A stretch of 8,653 nucleotides of DNA from Oscillospiraceae bacterium (GTDB lineage Bacteria; Bacillota; Clostridia; Oscillospirales; Butyricicoccaceae). The position numbers and the translations under genes were made by a program. How positions within the stretch are numbered: position 1 is the stretch's first letter; every line of letters starts with the position of its first letter. Positions 1 to 6,639 of this stretch are shown one piece after another. A model generated the notes under the pieces. The model did no database searches, was not told the DNA's origin, and worked only from the letters and a program-made list of their open reading frames with translations. Where the stretch lies: positions 1-8,653 of the forward strand of contig CADBTM010000188.1 in NCBI GenBank assembly GCA_902797555.1, written 5' to 3'.

Positions 1-2213
1 ATCGTTTCGGCAAGGAGGACAACTTCTGGGAGCACGGCTCCGGCCCCTGCGGCCCCTGCTCCGAGATCTACTATGACCGCGGACCGGAATACGGCTGCGG
101 CAAGCCCACCTGTACCGTCGGCTGCGACTGCGACCGGTATATGGAGATCTGGAACAATGTGTTCAGCCAGTTTGACAACGACGGCAAGGGCAATTATACC
201 GAGCTCAAGCAAAAGAACATCGACACCGGCATGGGCCTGGAGCGCCTGGCCTGTGTGGTGCAGGGCGTGGACAGCCTCTTTGACGTGGACACGGTGATGA
301 ACATCACCCACAAGGTCTCCGAGATCACCGGCGCTCACTATGGCGAGAGCCACGAGAAGGATGTTTCTCTCCGCGTGATCACCGACCACATCCGTTCCTC
401 CGTCTTTATGATCTGCGACGGCATTCTTCCCTCCAACGAGGGCAGAGGCTATGTGCTGCGCCGCCTGCTGCGCCGCGCTGCCCGCCACGGCAAGCTGCTG
501 GGTGTGGAAAAGACCTTCCTTCACGATGTGGTGGACACCGTCATCGGGGAAAACGAGGGGCATTATCCCGAGCTGCGTGAGCGTCAGGAATATATCACCC
601 GTGTGATCCGCGTGGAGGAAGAGAACTTTGCCAAGACCATCGACGGCGGTCTCAAGATCTATCGGGAAATGATGGACGCCGCCCAGACGGAAAAGGCGAC
701 GGTTTTCTCCGGAGCGGACGCCTTCAAACTGTATGATACCTATGGATTCCCCTTTGACCTGACCGAGGAGATGGCCGAAGAGGCCGGAATGACGGTGGAC
801 AGAGAAGCCTTTGACCGTCTGATGGAGGAGCAAAAAGTCCGTGCCCGCGAGGCGCGCAAGGCGCTGGGCGATCTGGGCTGGGCCGGCGTTGAGCTGGGCA
901 AGGATATGCCTGCCACCGTCTTTGATGGATATACTCACGACACCTGCGAAGCCAAGGTGCTGGCCATCGTTGCCGACGGCGAGCTGCGGGAAGAGCTCGT
1001 TCCCGGCATCCCCGCCATGGTGGTGCTGGACAAGACCACCTTCTACGCCGAGATGGGCGGTCAGATCGCCGATCAGGGTGAAATCCTTGTTCAGGGCAAG
1101 GGCGAGGATGCCCCTGTCTTTGCCGTCACCAATGTGCAGAAAAACAAGGGCGGCAAATACCTTCACGAGGGCAGCCTGAAAAACGGCACCATTTCTGTGG
1201 GGGACATCGTTGTAACAAGCATCGATACCGAGCGCCGCGCCGCGATTCGCCGCGCCCACTCCGCCACCCATCTGCTGCAGGCCGAGCTGAGAAATGTGCT
1301 GGGCGACCATGTGCATCAGGCGGGCTCGCTGGTGGAACCGGATCGTCTCCGTTTTGACTTTACCCATTTTTCTGCGCTTACGCTGGAGGAAAAGCAAAAG
1401 CTGGAAGAGCTGGTCAACGCCGATATCCTCCACGGCTTTGGGGTGAACACCGAAGAGCTCCCAATCGACGAGGCGAAAAAGCGAGGCGCCACCGCTCTGT
1501 TTGGTGAAAAGTACGGCAGCACGGTCCGCGTTGTCAGCGTGGGCGAGCAGGGCAAGGTTTCTATGGAGCTGTGCGGCGGCACCCATGTGGACAATTCCGC
1601 CATGGTCGGCTCTTTCCATATCGTCTCCGAAGCATCCGTGGCCTCCGGCGTCCGCCGGATCGAGGCGATCACCGGCAAGGAAGTCCTTCGTCAGGCGCAC
1701 GAGATGGAAAAGGTGCTGCTGAGTGTAGCCGATACCCTCAAAACCAATCCCGCCGATCTGCTGGCAAAGGCGGAGAGCAGTGTGAACGAGCTGCGCATCG
1801 CCCATCAGGAGATGGAAAAGCTGAAGGATCGCATCCTCTCCGGCGATGTGGATCGGGTGCTCTTTGCTTCCAAAAATGTGGACGGTCTCCGTGTCGTTAC
1901 GGCGACCCGCTCCGATCTGGAGGCTGCCGATCTGCGCAAGTTCGGTGACTTTATCCGGGATAAGGACGACAATGTTGTGGCTGTTCTGGCCACAGTGCAC
2001 GACGGGAAAATCACCTTCCTCGCCGTGTGCGGCAAAAACGCCGTCTCCAGAGGGGTCAAGGCGGGAGACATCATCAAGGCCATCGCCCCCATCGCCGGAG
2101 GCAAGGGCGGCGGAAAGCCCGATTCTGCCATGGGCGGCGGAAGCGATCTGATGAAGCTGGACGACGCGCTGGCCGCCGTGGATGACGTTGTGTTGAAAAA
2201 GCTGGGTCTGTAA
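1..2213 (+). CDS. alaS: Alanine--tRNA ligase (AlaRS), 5' end truncated by the window edge
   Basis: This cytoplasmic enzyme charges tRNA-Ala with alanine and clears mischarged Ser/Gly-tRNA-Ala. Coding is open from the first complete codon at 3, giving 736 visible residues; roughly 150 N-terminal residues (motif 1 and the start of the catalytic core) lie upstream. Fragment residues 8-21 carry the class II AlaRS signature FWEHGSGPCGPCSE, and residues 74-82 carry motif 3 (DTGMGLERL). The editing domain shows its zinc ligands: HSATH at 419-423 and CGGTH at 524-528. A C-terminal DHHA1 domain ends with the glycine-rich GGKGGGKPD at 699-707. A Cys-rich segment at residues 32-43 (CGKPTCTVGCDC) precedes the MEIWN strand; I recall similar sequence in clostridial AlaRS. 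The gene leads the visible operon and ends 11 nt before the HIT gene. An ATG at 141 is internal, because conserved AlaRS sequence continues upstream of it. The identification is essentially certain. Confidence 0.98.
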   Translation, partial: RFGKEDNFWEHGSGPCGPCSEIYYDRGPEYGCGKPTCTVGCDCDRYMEIWNNVFSQFDNDGKGNYTELKQKNIDTGMGLERLACVVQGVDSLFDVDTVMNITHKVSEITGAHYGESHEKDVSLRVITDHIRSSVFMICDGILPSNEGRGYVLRRLLRRAARHGKLLGVEKTFLHDVVDTVIGENEGHYPELRERQEYITRVIRVEEENFAKTIDGGLKIYREMMDAAQTEKATVFSGADAFKLYDTYGFPFDLTEEMAEEAGMTVDREAFDRLMEEQKVRAREARKALGDLGWAGVELGKDMPATVFDGYTHDTCEAKVLAIVADGELREELVPGIPAMVVLDKTTFYAEMGGQIADQGEILVQGKGEDAPVFAVTNVQKNKGGKYLHEGSLKNGTISVGDIVVTSIDTERRAAIRRAHSATHLLQAELRNVLGDHVHQAGSLVEPDRLRFDFTHFSALTLEEKQKLEELVNADILHGFGVNTEELPIDEAKKRGATALFGEKYGSTVRVVSVGEQGKVSMELCGGTHVDNSAMVGSFHIVSEASVASGVRRIEAITGKEVLRQAHEMEKVLLSVADTLKTNPADLLAKAESSVNELRIAHQEMEKLKDRILSGDVDRVLFASKNVDGLRVVTATRSDLEAADLRKFGDFIRDKDDNVVAVLATVHDGKITFLAVCGKNAVSRGVKAGDIIKAIAPIAGGKGGGKPDSAMGGGSDLMKLDDALAAVDDVVLKKLGL

Positions 2214-2224
2214 GGAGGAAAACC

Positions 2225-2563
2225 ATGGACAACTGCATTTTCTGCAAGATCGTGAAAGGGGATATCCCCTCCAAAAAGCTTTATGAAGACGATCAGGTGG
2301 TGGCGTTTTACGACGTGGCGCCTGCCGCTCCCGTGCATGTACTGGTGATCCCCAAGGAGCATGTTCTGGAGAGCGCCCGGGCCATCACGTCCGAGCATGC
2401 CGCGCTCATCGCCCATATCTATGAGGTCATCGCCAAGCTGGCGGACGAGCTGCATCTGGACGGCGGCTATCGTGTGGTGACCAATGCCGGACCCGATGCC
2501 GGACAGACCGTGATGCATCTGCATTTCCATCTGCTGGGCGGCAAGCTCGGCCCCATGGCCTGA
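2225..2563 (+). CDS. hinT: HIT-family (HINT branch) purine nucleoside phosphoramidase-like protein
   Basis: This is a small cytosolic histidine-triad hydrolase of 112 residues, the usual length for the HINT branch, which splits AMP-lysine and other adenosine phosphoramidates. The N-terminus has the CxxC pair (CIFC, residues 4-7) seen in zinc-containing HINT proteins. The phosphate-contacting region KEH is at 44-46. The triad is HLHFHLL with H98, H100 and H102; by family knowledge the middle His (H100) is the nucleophile. The tail GGKLGPMA matches the E. coli HinT end (GGRPLGPM). The start is set by a strong Shine-Dalgarno sequence (AAGGAGG, overlapping the alaS stop region) 7 nt before ATG. 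It lies 11 nt after alaS and 4 nt before comEC. Its physiological substrate cannot be deduced from context; AMP-lysine released from aminoacyl-adenylate side reactions is one idea, given its pairing with a tRNA synthetase. Confidence 0.94.
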   Translation: MDNCIFCKIVKGDIPSKKLYEDDQVVAFYDVAPAAPVHVLVIPKEHVLESARAITSEHAALIAHIYEVIAKLADELHLDGGYRVVTNAGPDAGQTVMHLHFHLLGGKLGPMA

Positions 2564-2567
2564 TCGA

Positions 2568-4787
2568 ATGGATCTGCTTCGGTGGCAGAAAGGCAGGCAG
2601 CCCAGAAAGCTGCTCTGCTTTTCTGCTGCTTTTTTCCTATCTGCGCTCACCGTTTCGCTGCTGTTCGGTCGGTTTGACAGGGAGGGGGCAATGCTGCTCG
2701 CCTCCGCCGTATTGTGCGGCATAGGCGCGATGGGAGTCGTCTTGCTGAGAAAGACGCCCGGCTGGTATCTCCCGCTTTTGGCGGGGCTGATGGCAGGGCT
2801 TGTGTGGTGCTGGGGCTATACGCTGCTCATCTATCGTCCTGCAGAGACGCTTGCCGGACAAAAAGGGACGGTGCGGGTCGAGCTCACCGACTATGCCGAA
2901 GGCAGAACGACCTACGGCCTGGCCTATGGCATTCTGAAAGAGGTGAACGGCACCCCTTGTCGGCAAAAGGTTCGGATTTATCTCAAGGATGGTTCTCCCG
3001 ACTATGCACCGGGGGACGTTCTGGAGTTTCCCGGCACGGTGCGTCTTTCGGGCACGGCATCCCGCCTGCAGCATCTGCAGCGAGGCACCTTTTTGACCGT
3101 TCGCCAGGAGGGCTGGGAAACCGTCCGGCGGGGCGGTGCCATGACGCTGCTGCGTCGGTGCCGCATGTTCTCCCACAGCCTGTCCCAACGGATCGGGCAA
3201 CTGTTTCCGCAGGAGGAGGGCGCGCTGTTTACCGCCATGCTCACAGGGGATCGGAGCGAGCTGCCTCATTCGCTGGATCGCGCCATGACGACCAGCGGCG
3301 CGCGTCATATCACGGCGGTTTCCGGCCTGCATGTTTCGATTTTGGCAGGCATGTTCCTATGGCTGTTCGGCAAAAAACACGGTCTGCGTATTGTTTTGCC
3401 CTTTGCGGTGATCTATGCCGCCATTGTCGGCTTTCCGCCGTCGGTTGTGCGGGCCGTGATCCTGCTGTTCTTTTGGTCTGCTTCCTTCTTTTTCAAGGAG
3501 GAGAAGGATTCTCTGACAGCGTGGGGCGCGGCGCTGCTGGTTCTGACCGCCTACAATCCCTTTTCCTGTCTGAGCGCCGGTCTGCTTTTGTCCTTTTCGG
3601 CCACGCTGGGTCTGATCCTGCTGGCAGAGCCGATTTCCAGGCTGCTTCACCGCCCGTTTCGCAAGCTTCCGCGAGGCGTATGGAGCAATGTGCTCCATTA
3701 TGTCGCATCATCCATCGCAGCTTCGGTTGCGGCGATCGCCTTTACCATGCCGCTGCAAATGCTGTTTTTTGACACCGTCCCGTTGGCAGGGATTCTGACC
3801 AATCTGCTCATTCTGTGGGCGGTGGGGCTCGGGCTGGAGCTGGGCATTGCCGCTCTTGCGCTGTCGGTCCTTTCCGTGCCCTTGGGACAAGCGTTCGGAA
3901 CATGGATCGCACGCTGGCCGCTGTGGTGGATCGCTCGTGTGACCGGATGGATCGGCAGATGGAGATTTGCCGCAGTGGATTCCGCCAATCTGTTCTTTGC
4001 TGCCTTTGGCATTCTGATCCTCCTGGGACTGCTGTTGTGGAAGGGGAAGTATCTCTCCGGCAAAACGCTGCTCTTTTCCGCGGCCCTTGCGTTTTGTCTT
4101 GCTGTGGGCGCCTCCGCTGCAGAACGGGCATGGATCGGAGAGATCAAGCTTTTCGCCTCGGGCGGACAGCCCGCGATCCTGCTGCAGGGGAAGAATATCT
4201 CCCTCATAAACACCGGCGTTTACGGGTCATCCATCGTGGATGAAGTAGAATCCGATCTGACCCGGTGGAACGCTGTGGGGATTGATACCATACTGTGCAC
4301 CTCTGGCAATTATCGGACGGCAGGTGGATTGAAACAGCTTGCACAGTCCCTTGAAATTCAAAGAATTATTACTCCTGTAAAGGATATTTCCTTTTCAGAA
4401 GATAATGGCCCTGCCAACGTGTTTTCCTATGAAAATACAGGGGAGCTGACGCTGAACGGGCTGCGGGTTTCCCTTTTGCAGGCGGAGGATGGGATCTTTG
4501 CTGCATATCTTTCGGGAAAGCATATGTCGCTGCTCAATCTGTGCGGATTGAAAAGCACACAGGCTGCCGCTGTACTGGGTCAGCTGGAAGGCGCGCAAGT
4601 CCAATATCTGCTTGTAGACGACGCACTGATGGCCGATCCCGCGCTGTTGGGAGCCCTTGCAGAGCGGCTCTGTCCGCAAAAGATCTTTATTGCAAACGGC
4701 GGCTATCGTTCGTATCCATCCGAGTACCGCGAGATCCCGCTGGTGACCTTGGATTATGACGGTGTTTCTCTCAAATATGTGAGGTGA
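2568..4787 (+). CDS. comEC: ComEC/Rec2-family DNA uptake channel with degenerate metallo-beta-lactamase domain
   Basis: ComEC forms the inner-membrane pore that passes single-stranded DNA during natural transformation. The protein has 739 residues, a usual family length. Three hydrophobic segments near 15-34, 41-60 and 65-88 are followed by a soluble OB-like (DUF4131) region at about 95-190. The Competence domain signature SGARHITAVSGLHV lies at 243-256 in front of a multi-helix membrane region running to about 520. The C-terminal 220 residues align by pattern with the ComEC metallo-beta-lactamase domain (INTG at 547-550, CTSGNYRTAGG at 577-587), but the HxHxDH ligands and other metal motifs are absent. 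The start at 2568 has no clear Shine-Dalgarno sequence and lies 4 nt after the HIT stop, suggesting translational coupling. An in-frame ATG at 2691 has a strong GGGAGGGGG upstream but would remove the first membrane segment. comEC followed by holA matches the B. subtilis order. Whether this host is transformable is unknown. Confidence 0.95.
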   Translation: MDLLRWQKGRQPRKLLCFSAAFFLSALTVSLLFGRFDREGAMLLASAVLCGIGAMGVVLLRKTPGWYLPLLAGLMAGLVWCWGYTLLIYRPAETLAGQKGTVRVELTDYAEGRTTYGLAYGILKEVNGTPCRQKVRIYLKDGSPDYAPGDVLEFPGTVRLSGTASRLQHLQRGTFLTVRQEGWETVRRGGAMTLLRRCRMFSHSLSQRIGQLFPQEEGALFTAMLTGDRSELPHSLDRAMTTSGARHITAVSGLHVSILAGMFLWLFGKKHGLRIVLPFAVIYAAIVGFPPSVVRAVILLFFWSASFFFKEEKDSLTAWGAALLVLTAYNPFSCLSAGLLLSFSATLGLILLAEPISRLLHRPFRKLPRGVWSNVLHYVASSIAASVAAIAFTMPLQMLFFDTVPLAGILTNLLILWAVGLGLELGIAALALSVLSVPLGQAFGTWIARWPLWWIARVTGWIGRWRFAAVDSANLFFAAFGILILLGLLLWKGKYLSGKTLLFSAALAFCLAVGASAAERAWIGEIKLFASGGQPAILLQGKNISLINTGVYGSSIVDEVESDLTRWNAVGIDTILCTSGNYRTAGGLKQLAQSLEIQRIITPVKDISFSEDNGPANVFSYENTGELTLNGLRVSLLQAEDGIFAAYLSGKHMSLLNLCGLKSTQAAAVLGQLEGAQVQYLLVDDALMADPALLGALAERLCPQKIFIANGGYRSYPSEYREIPLVTLDYDGVSLKYVR

Positions 4788-4791
4788 CGAT

Positions 4792-5835
4792 ATGGCATTC
4801 GATCGCAACAAGTCCGATGACCGGGCGCTTACCCAGATGAAGCAGGATCTGGCATCAGGTACCCCGGCACAGCTCTATGTTTTTTATGGAGAAGAGGGCT
4901 ATCTCAAGCGGTATTATCTTAATCAGCTCAAGGCGTTATGCGTGGGCGCGTTTCCCGAGTTCAATCTGACTCTGCTGGATGGGGAACAGGTCACGGCGCA
5001 AGAGCTTACCGATGCGGTGGACAGCATCCCCATGGGCAGCGAACGCAAGCTGATTGTCATTCGGGATTACAAGCTGTTTCAGCCCACCGGAGATATGAAG
5101 GAGGTTCTTCCCGAACTGATTTCCAATCTCCCGGAATATGTCTGCCTTGTTTTTGATTTTGACACCGTTCCCTTCAAGCCGGACAAGCGCCTCAATCTGT
5201 GGAAGCTGGTGGAAAAGCACGGGCAGGTGGTGGAGTTTGCCCAGTCCAACTCGGCCAGTCTCATCCCGTGGATCAAGCGGCATTTCTTTGAGCTGGGAAA
5301 GAGTATCTCCACCCCGGACTGCGAGTACCTGATGTTTCTGTGCGGGGCGTCGATGGACAATCTGCTCACCGAAATCGAAAAAATCGCCGCGGGTACAGCG
5401 GGGGAGTCGGTCACAAAAAGCGATATCGAGGCGCTGGGCTCCCGGGTGCTGGAGGCAACGGTGTTCGAGCTCACCGATTCCATCATCGAAGGGCAATATA
5501 CCAAGGCGCTGGCGATCCTGCGGGATCTCTTTGATATGAAGCAAGAGCCGGTGGCCATCCTTGCCGCTGTGACCAAACAGATGCAGCGGCTGTACGGCGC
5601 AAAGCTTTCCATGGCCGGCGGCGGTTCGGAAAACGCGGTGGCGCAGCTTTTGGGGTATAAATCCACCTATCCTGCCAGAAGGATCATGCAAAGCGCCCGC
5701 CGGTGCAGGCTGGGCTTTTTGCGCTGGGCGCAGCAGGCCTGTCTGGACTGTGACCTGGCCATGAAAAGCAATCTCCCCGACGCCCAGCGAACGTTGGAGC
5801 TGCTGCTTTTACAGATGGCGGAGGAGGCAAAATGA
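4792..5835 (+). CDS. holA: DNA polymerase III subunit delta
   Basis: The delta subunit is the clamp-loader wrench that opens the beta sliding clamp, working with delta' and gamma/tau at the replication fork. The protein has 347 residues, typical of the family. The N-terminal domain carries the conserved YVFYGEEGYLKRYYLNQL stretch (29-46), and SIPMGSERKLIVIRDY (78-93) corresponds to the beta strand and loop of the AAA+-like domain I. MDNLLTEIEKIA (188-199) is the typical domain II helix. The C-terminal collar helices contain EATVFELTDSIIEGQYTKAL (221-240) and a Leu-rich end. No Walker A motif is visible, as expected for delta, which does not bind ATP. The start is set by GAGGTGA overlapping the comEC stop, 5 nt before ATG. 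It follows comEC by 4 nt, and its stop overlaps the next gene by 4 nt (ATGA). Confidence 0.96.
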   Translation: MAFDRNKSDDRALTQMKQDLASGTPAQLYVFYGEEGYLKRYYLNQLKALCVGAFPEFNLTLLDGEQVTAQELTDAVDSIPMGSERKLIVIRDYKLFQPTGDMKEVLPELISNLPEYVCLVFDFDTVPFKPDKRLNLWKLVEKHGQVVEFAQSNSASLIPWIKRHFFELGKSISTPDCEYLMFLCGASMDNLLTEIEKIAAGTAGESVTKSDIEALGSRVLEATVFELTDSIIEGQYTKALAILRDLFDMKQEPVAILAAVTKQMQRLYGAKLSMAGGGSENAVAQLLGYKSTYPARRIMQSARRCRLGFLRWAQQACLDCDLAMKSNLPDAQRTLELLLLQMAEEAK

Positions 5836-6422
5836 TCCCGATCGAGCCTGTGATCCTTGTAGAAGGAAAATACGATAAAAACAAGCTGGAGCAGATCTTT
5901 GACGGAACGATCCTCACCACCGACGGATTTGGAATCTTCAGGCAAAAGGAAAAGCTGGCGCTCCTGCGCCGTCTGGCGGATGTGCACGGACTGCTTGTTT
6001 TTACCGATGCAGACGGCGCCGGGCTGGTGATCCGCAATTATCTGAAGGGAACGATCCCAAAGGATCGTCTGTTTCACGCCTATATTCCACCGATCGAGGG
6101 CAAGGAGCGGCGCAAGGCTGCGCCCTCCAAAGAGGGCTTTCTCGGCGTGGAGGGCGTTTCGGACGAGGTGATCGTACAGGCAGTGCGAAACAGCGGCGCG
6201 CTGAACTGCGCACCGAAACAGCGGGGCAATCTGAATAAGAACGACCTGTATGAGCTCGGCTTGTCCGGAACATCGGGCAGCGCTGAAAGACGCCGGGCTG
6301 TGATGGAGGCGCTCCGTCTTCCCGGCAATCTGAGCGCAAACGCTCTGCTGGATGTGCTCAACTGTCTGACAGACCGGGAAGGGCTGGAGGCGCTCCTCTC
6401 CATGCCGAAAAAGGCAGAATAG
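5832..6422 (+). CDS. rnmV: RNase M5-like Toprim protein with DUF4093-type C-terminus
   Basis: RNase M5 matures 5S rRNA precursors in Firmicutes using a Toprim nuclease domain. The 196 residues here fit that size. The N-terminal Toprim domain shows the catalytic Glu in ILVEGKYDK (E11) and the DxD pair in LLVFTDADGAG (D59, D61). GFLGVEGVSDE (about 121-131) corresponds to the GxGVEH segment of M5. The C-terminal half contains NLNKNDLYELGLSG and a helical tail like the RNaseM5_C/DUF4093 region. The DxD loop differs from the classical B. subtilis TDPDFPGE, and the His after GVE is missing, so this may be an M5 paralogue with another substrate. The gene overlaps holA by ATGA and has GGAGGAGG 5 nt before ATG, so it is translationally coupled. 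It is the last gene of the operon. The Toprim assignment is firm; the 5S rRNA substrate is an inference. Confidence 0.82.
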   Translation: MIPIEPVILVEGKYDKNKLEQIFDGTILTTDGFGIFRQKEKLALLRRLADVHGLLVFTDADGAGLVIRNYLKGTIPKDRLFHAYIPPIEGKERRKAAPSKEGFLGVEGVSDEVIVQAVRNSGALNCAPKQRGNLNKNDLYELGLSGTSGSAERRRAVMEALRLPGNLSANALLDVLNCLTDREGLEALLSMPKKAE

Positions 6423-6425
6423 GGC

Positions 6426-6454
6426 TTGCATTCTGCAATAACCTGTGATATTTT
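6426..6454 (+). promoter_or_regulatory. Putative sigma-A-type promoter with extended -10
   Basis: TTGCAT (6426-6431) as -35 and TATTTT (6449-6454) as -10 are separated by 17 nt. TGA directly before the -10 makes it an extended -10 (TGnTATTTT). Transcription would begin near 6460-6462, about 23 nt before the leader ORF start. The -35 overlaps a small inverted repeat (TTGCA-ttc-TGCAA, 6426-6438), whose role is unclear. The -35 match is weak, so this is a moderate call. Confidence 0.5.
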
Positions 6455-6483
6455 AGTATCAAGATCGAGTAAGGGGTGAAAAG

Positions 6484-6507
6484 ATGTACAATCGCTTTTT
6501 CTGCTGA
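6484..6507 (+). CDS. Leader peptide MYNRFFC of the ABC-F attenuator
   Basis: This is a 7-codon ORF (ATG TAC AAT CGC TTT TTC TGC TGA) preceded by AAGGGGTG (6471-6478), 5 nt before ATG. That Shine-Dalgarno sequence is nearly the same as the one used by the ABC-F gene itself (AAAGGGTG). Size and position resemble antibiotic-responsive leader peptides such as MYLIFM upstream of msrD. Its codons 4-7 (6494-6504) are complementary to segment C downstream, so a ribosome stalled here would change the fold of the leader RNA. I infer that its role is cis-regulatory, with no function for the free peptide. Too short to be supported by homology. Confidence 0.62.
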   Translation: MYNRFFC

Positions 6508-6570
6508 ATTGGGTACGAATCACATCCGGCGGACGCTGTCCGCAGTTTTGTCGTGCCCCCGCGGAAAAGC
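6494..6570 (+). promoter_or_regulatory. Anti-antiterminator helix: leader ORF paired with segment C
   Basis: Positions 6494-6501 and 6503-6504 (GCTTTTTC, then GC after a bulged T6502) can pair with 6561-6570 (GCGGAAAAGC). This gives 10 bp, with one U-G wobble (6500-6564). The intervening loop holds the small hairpin 6529-6543, so the two can coexist. This helix keeps C away from the terminator and would favour termination when the leader ORF is not covered by a stalled ribosome. It comes from base-by-base inspection; no folding energy was computed. Confidence 0.55.
6529..6543 (+). other. Small GC-rich hairpin in the ABC-F leader
   Basis: GCGGAC (6529-6534) and GTCCGC (6538-6543) form a perfect 6-bp stem with a GCT loop. 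It starts 22 nt after the leader ORF stop and is followed by AGTTTTGT. The short stem and interrupted T run make it a poor terminator, although weak termination of upstream operon transcripts is possible. It sits inside the loop of the leader-C helix. Its 3' arm could also pair for 5 bp with segment C (TCCGC with GCGGA). Confidence 0.6.
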
Positions 6571-6639
6571 ATTGCCATCTTGTCTGTGAAATAGGGATAC
6601 GACTGTATTTTCACCGTTCAGGCTGTGGATGCTTTCCGC
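6561..6639 (+). promoter_or_regulatory. Antiterminator helix: segment C paired with terminator loop and 3' arm
   Basis: GCGGAAAAGCAT (6561-6572) is complementary to ATGCTTTCCGC (6629-6639) over 11 bp, with one bulged A (6568 or a neighbour in the A run). The second strand includes the last base of the terminator 5' arm, its whole loop and half of its 3' arm, so this helix and the terminator cannot coexist. The enclosed region contains its own hairpin at 6586-6614. Formation of this helix would allow transcription into the ABC-F gene. Confidence 0.62.
6586..6614 (+). other. Hairpin nested between segment C and the terminator
   Basis: GTGAAATA (6586-6593) pairs with TATTTTCAC (6606-6614) over 8 bp with one bulged T. 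A 12-nt loop remains, in which a smaller ATAC/GTAT pairing is also possible. It would bring segment C close to the terminator 3' arm and so support the antiterminator fold. It may alternatively be a transcription pause hairpin. Confidence 0.5.

Noticed and set aside
1805..2722. 305-codon open frame on the minus strand across the alaS end, the HIT gene and the comEC start
   Set aside because: It lies opposite three genes with clear family motifs, its translation has no recognisable domain, and it is a typical GC-rich shadow frame.
3065..3085. CTGCAGCATCTGCAG short repeat in comEC
   Set aside because: It is an in-frame coding repeat (LQHLQ), too short to suggest an element or attachment site.
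2637..3332. Minus-strand 231-codon frame opposite comEC
   Set aside because: No recognisable domain, low-complexity composition, and complementary to conserved ComEC codons.
2714..3772. Plus-strand 352-codon frame inside comEC in another reading frame
   Set aside because: It is entirely nested in the well-supported comEC frame, with Arg/Ala/Gly-rich composition typical of out-of-frame GC-rich coding DNA.
5667..6431. Minus-strand 254-codon frame opposite holA and the M5-like gene
   Set aside because: It shadows two well-supported genes and has no recognisable features of its own.
6529..6550. Hairpin plus AGTTTTGT as a classical terminator for the M5-like operon
   Set aside because: The stem is only 6 bp with a 3-nt loop and the T run is short and interrupted; it was kept as a hairpin only.
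6538..6565. Alternative pairing of TCCGC (6539-6543) with GCGGA (6561-6565) as the main switch
   Set aside because: It has only 5 bp and competes with a tighter local hairpin. Its logic would turn the gene off when the upstream arm (6529-6534) is masked, and that arm lies beyond a ribosome stalled on the leader ORF.
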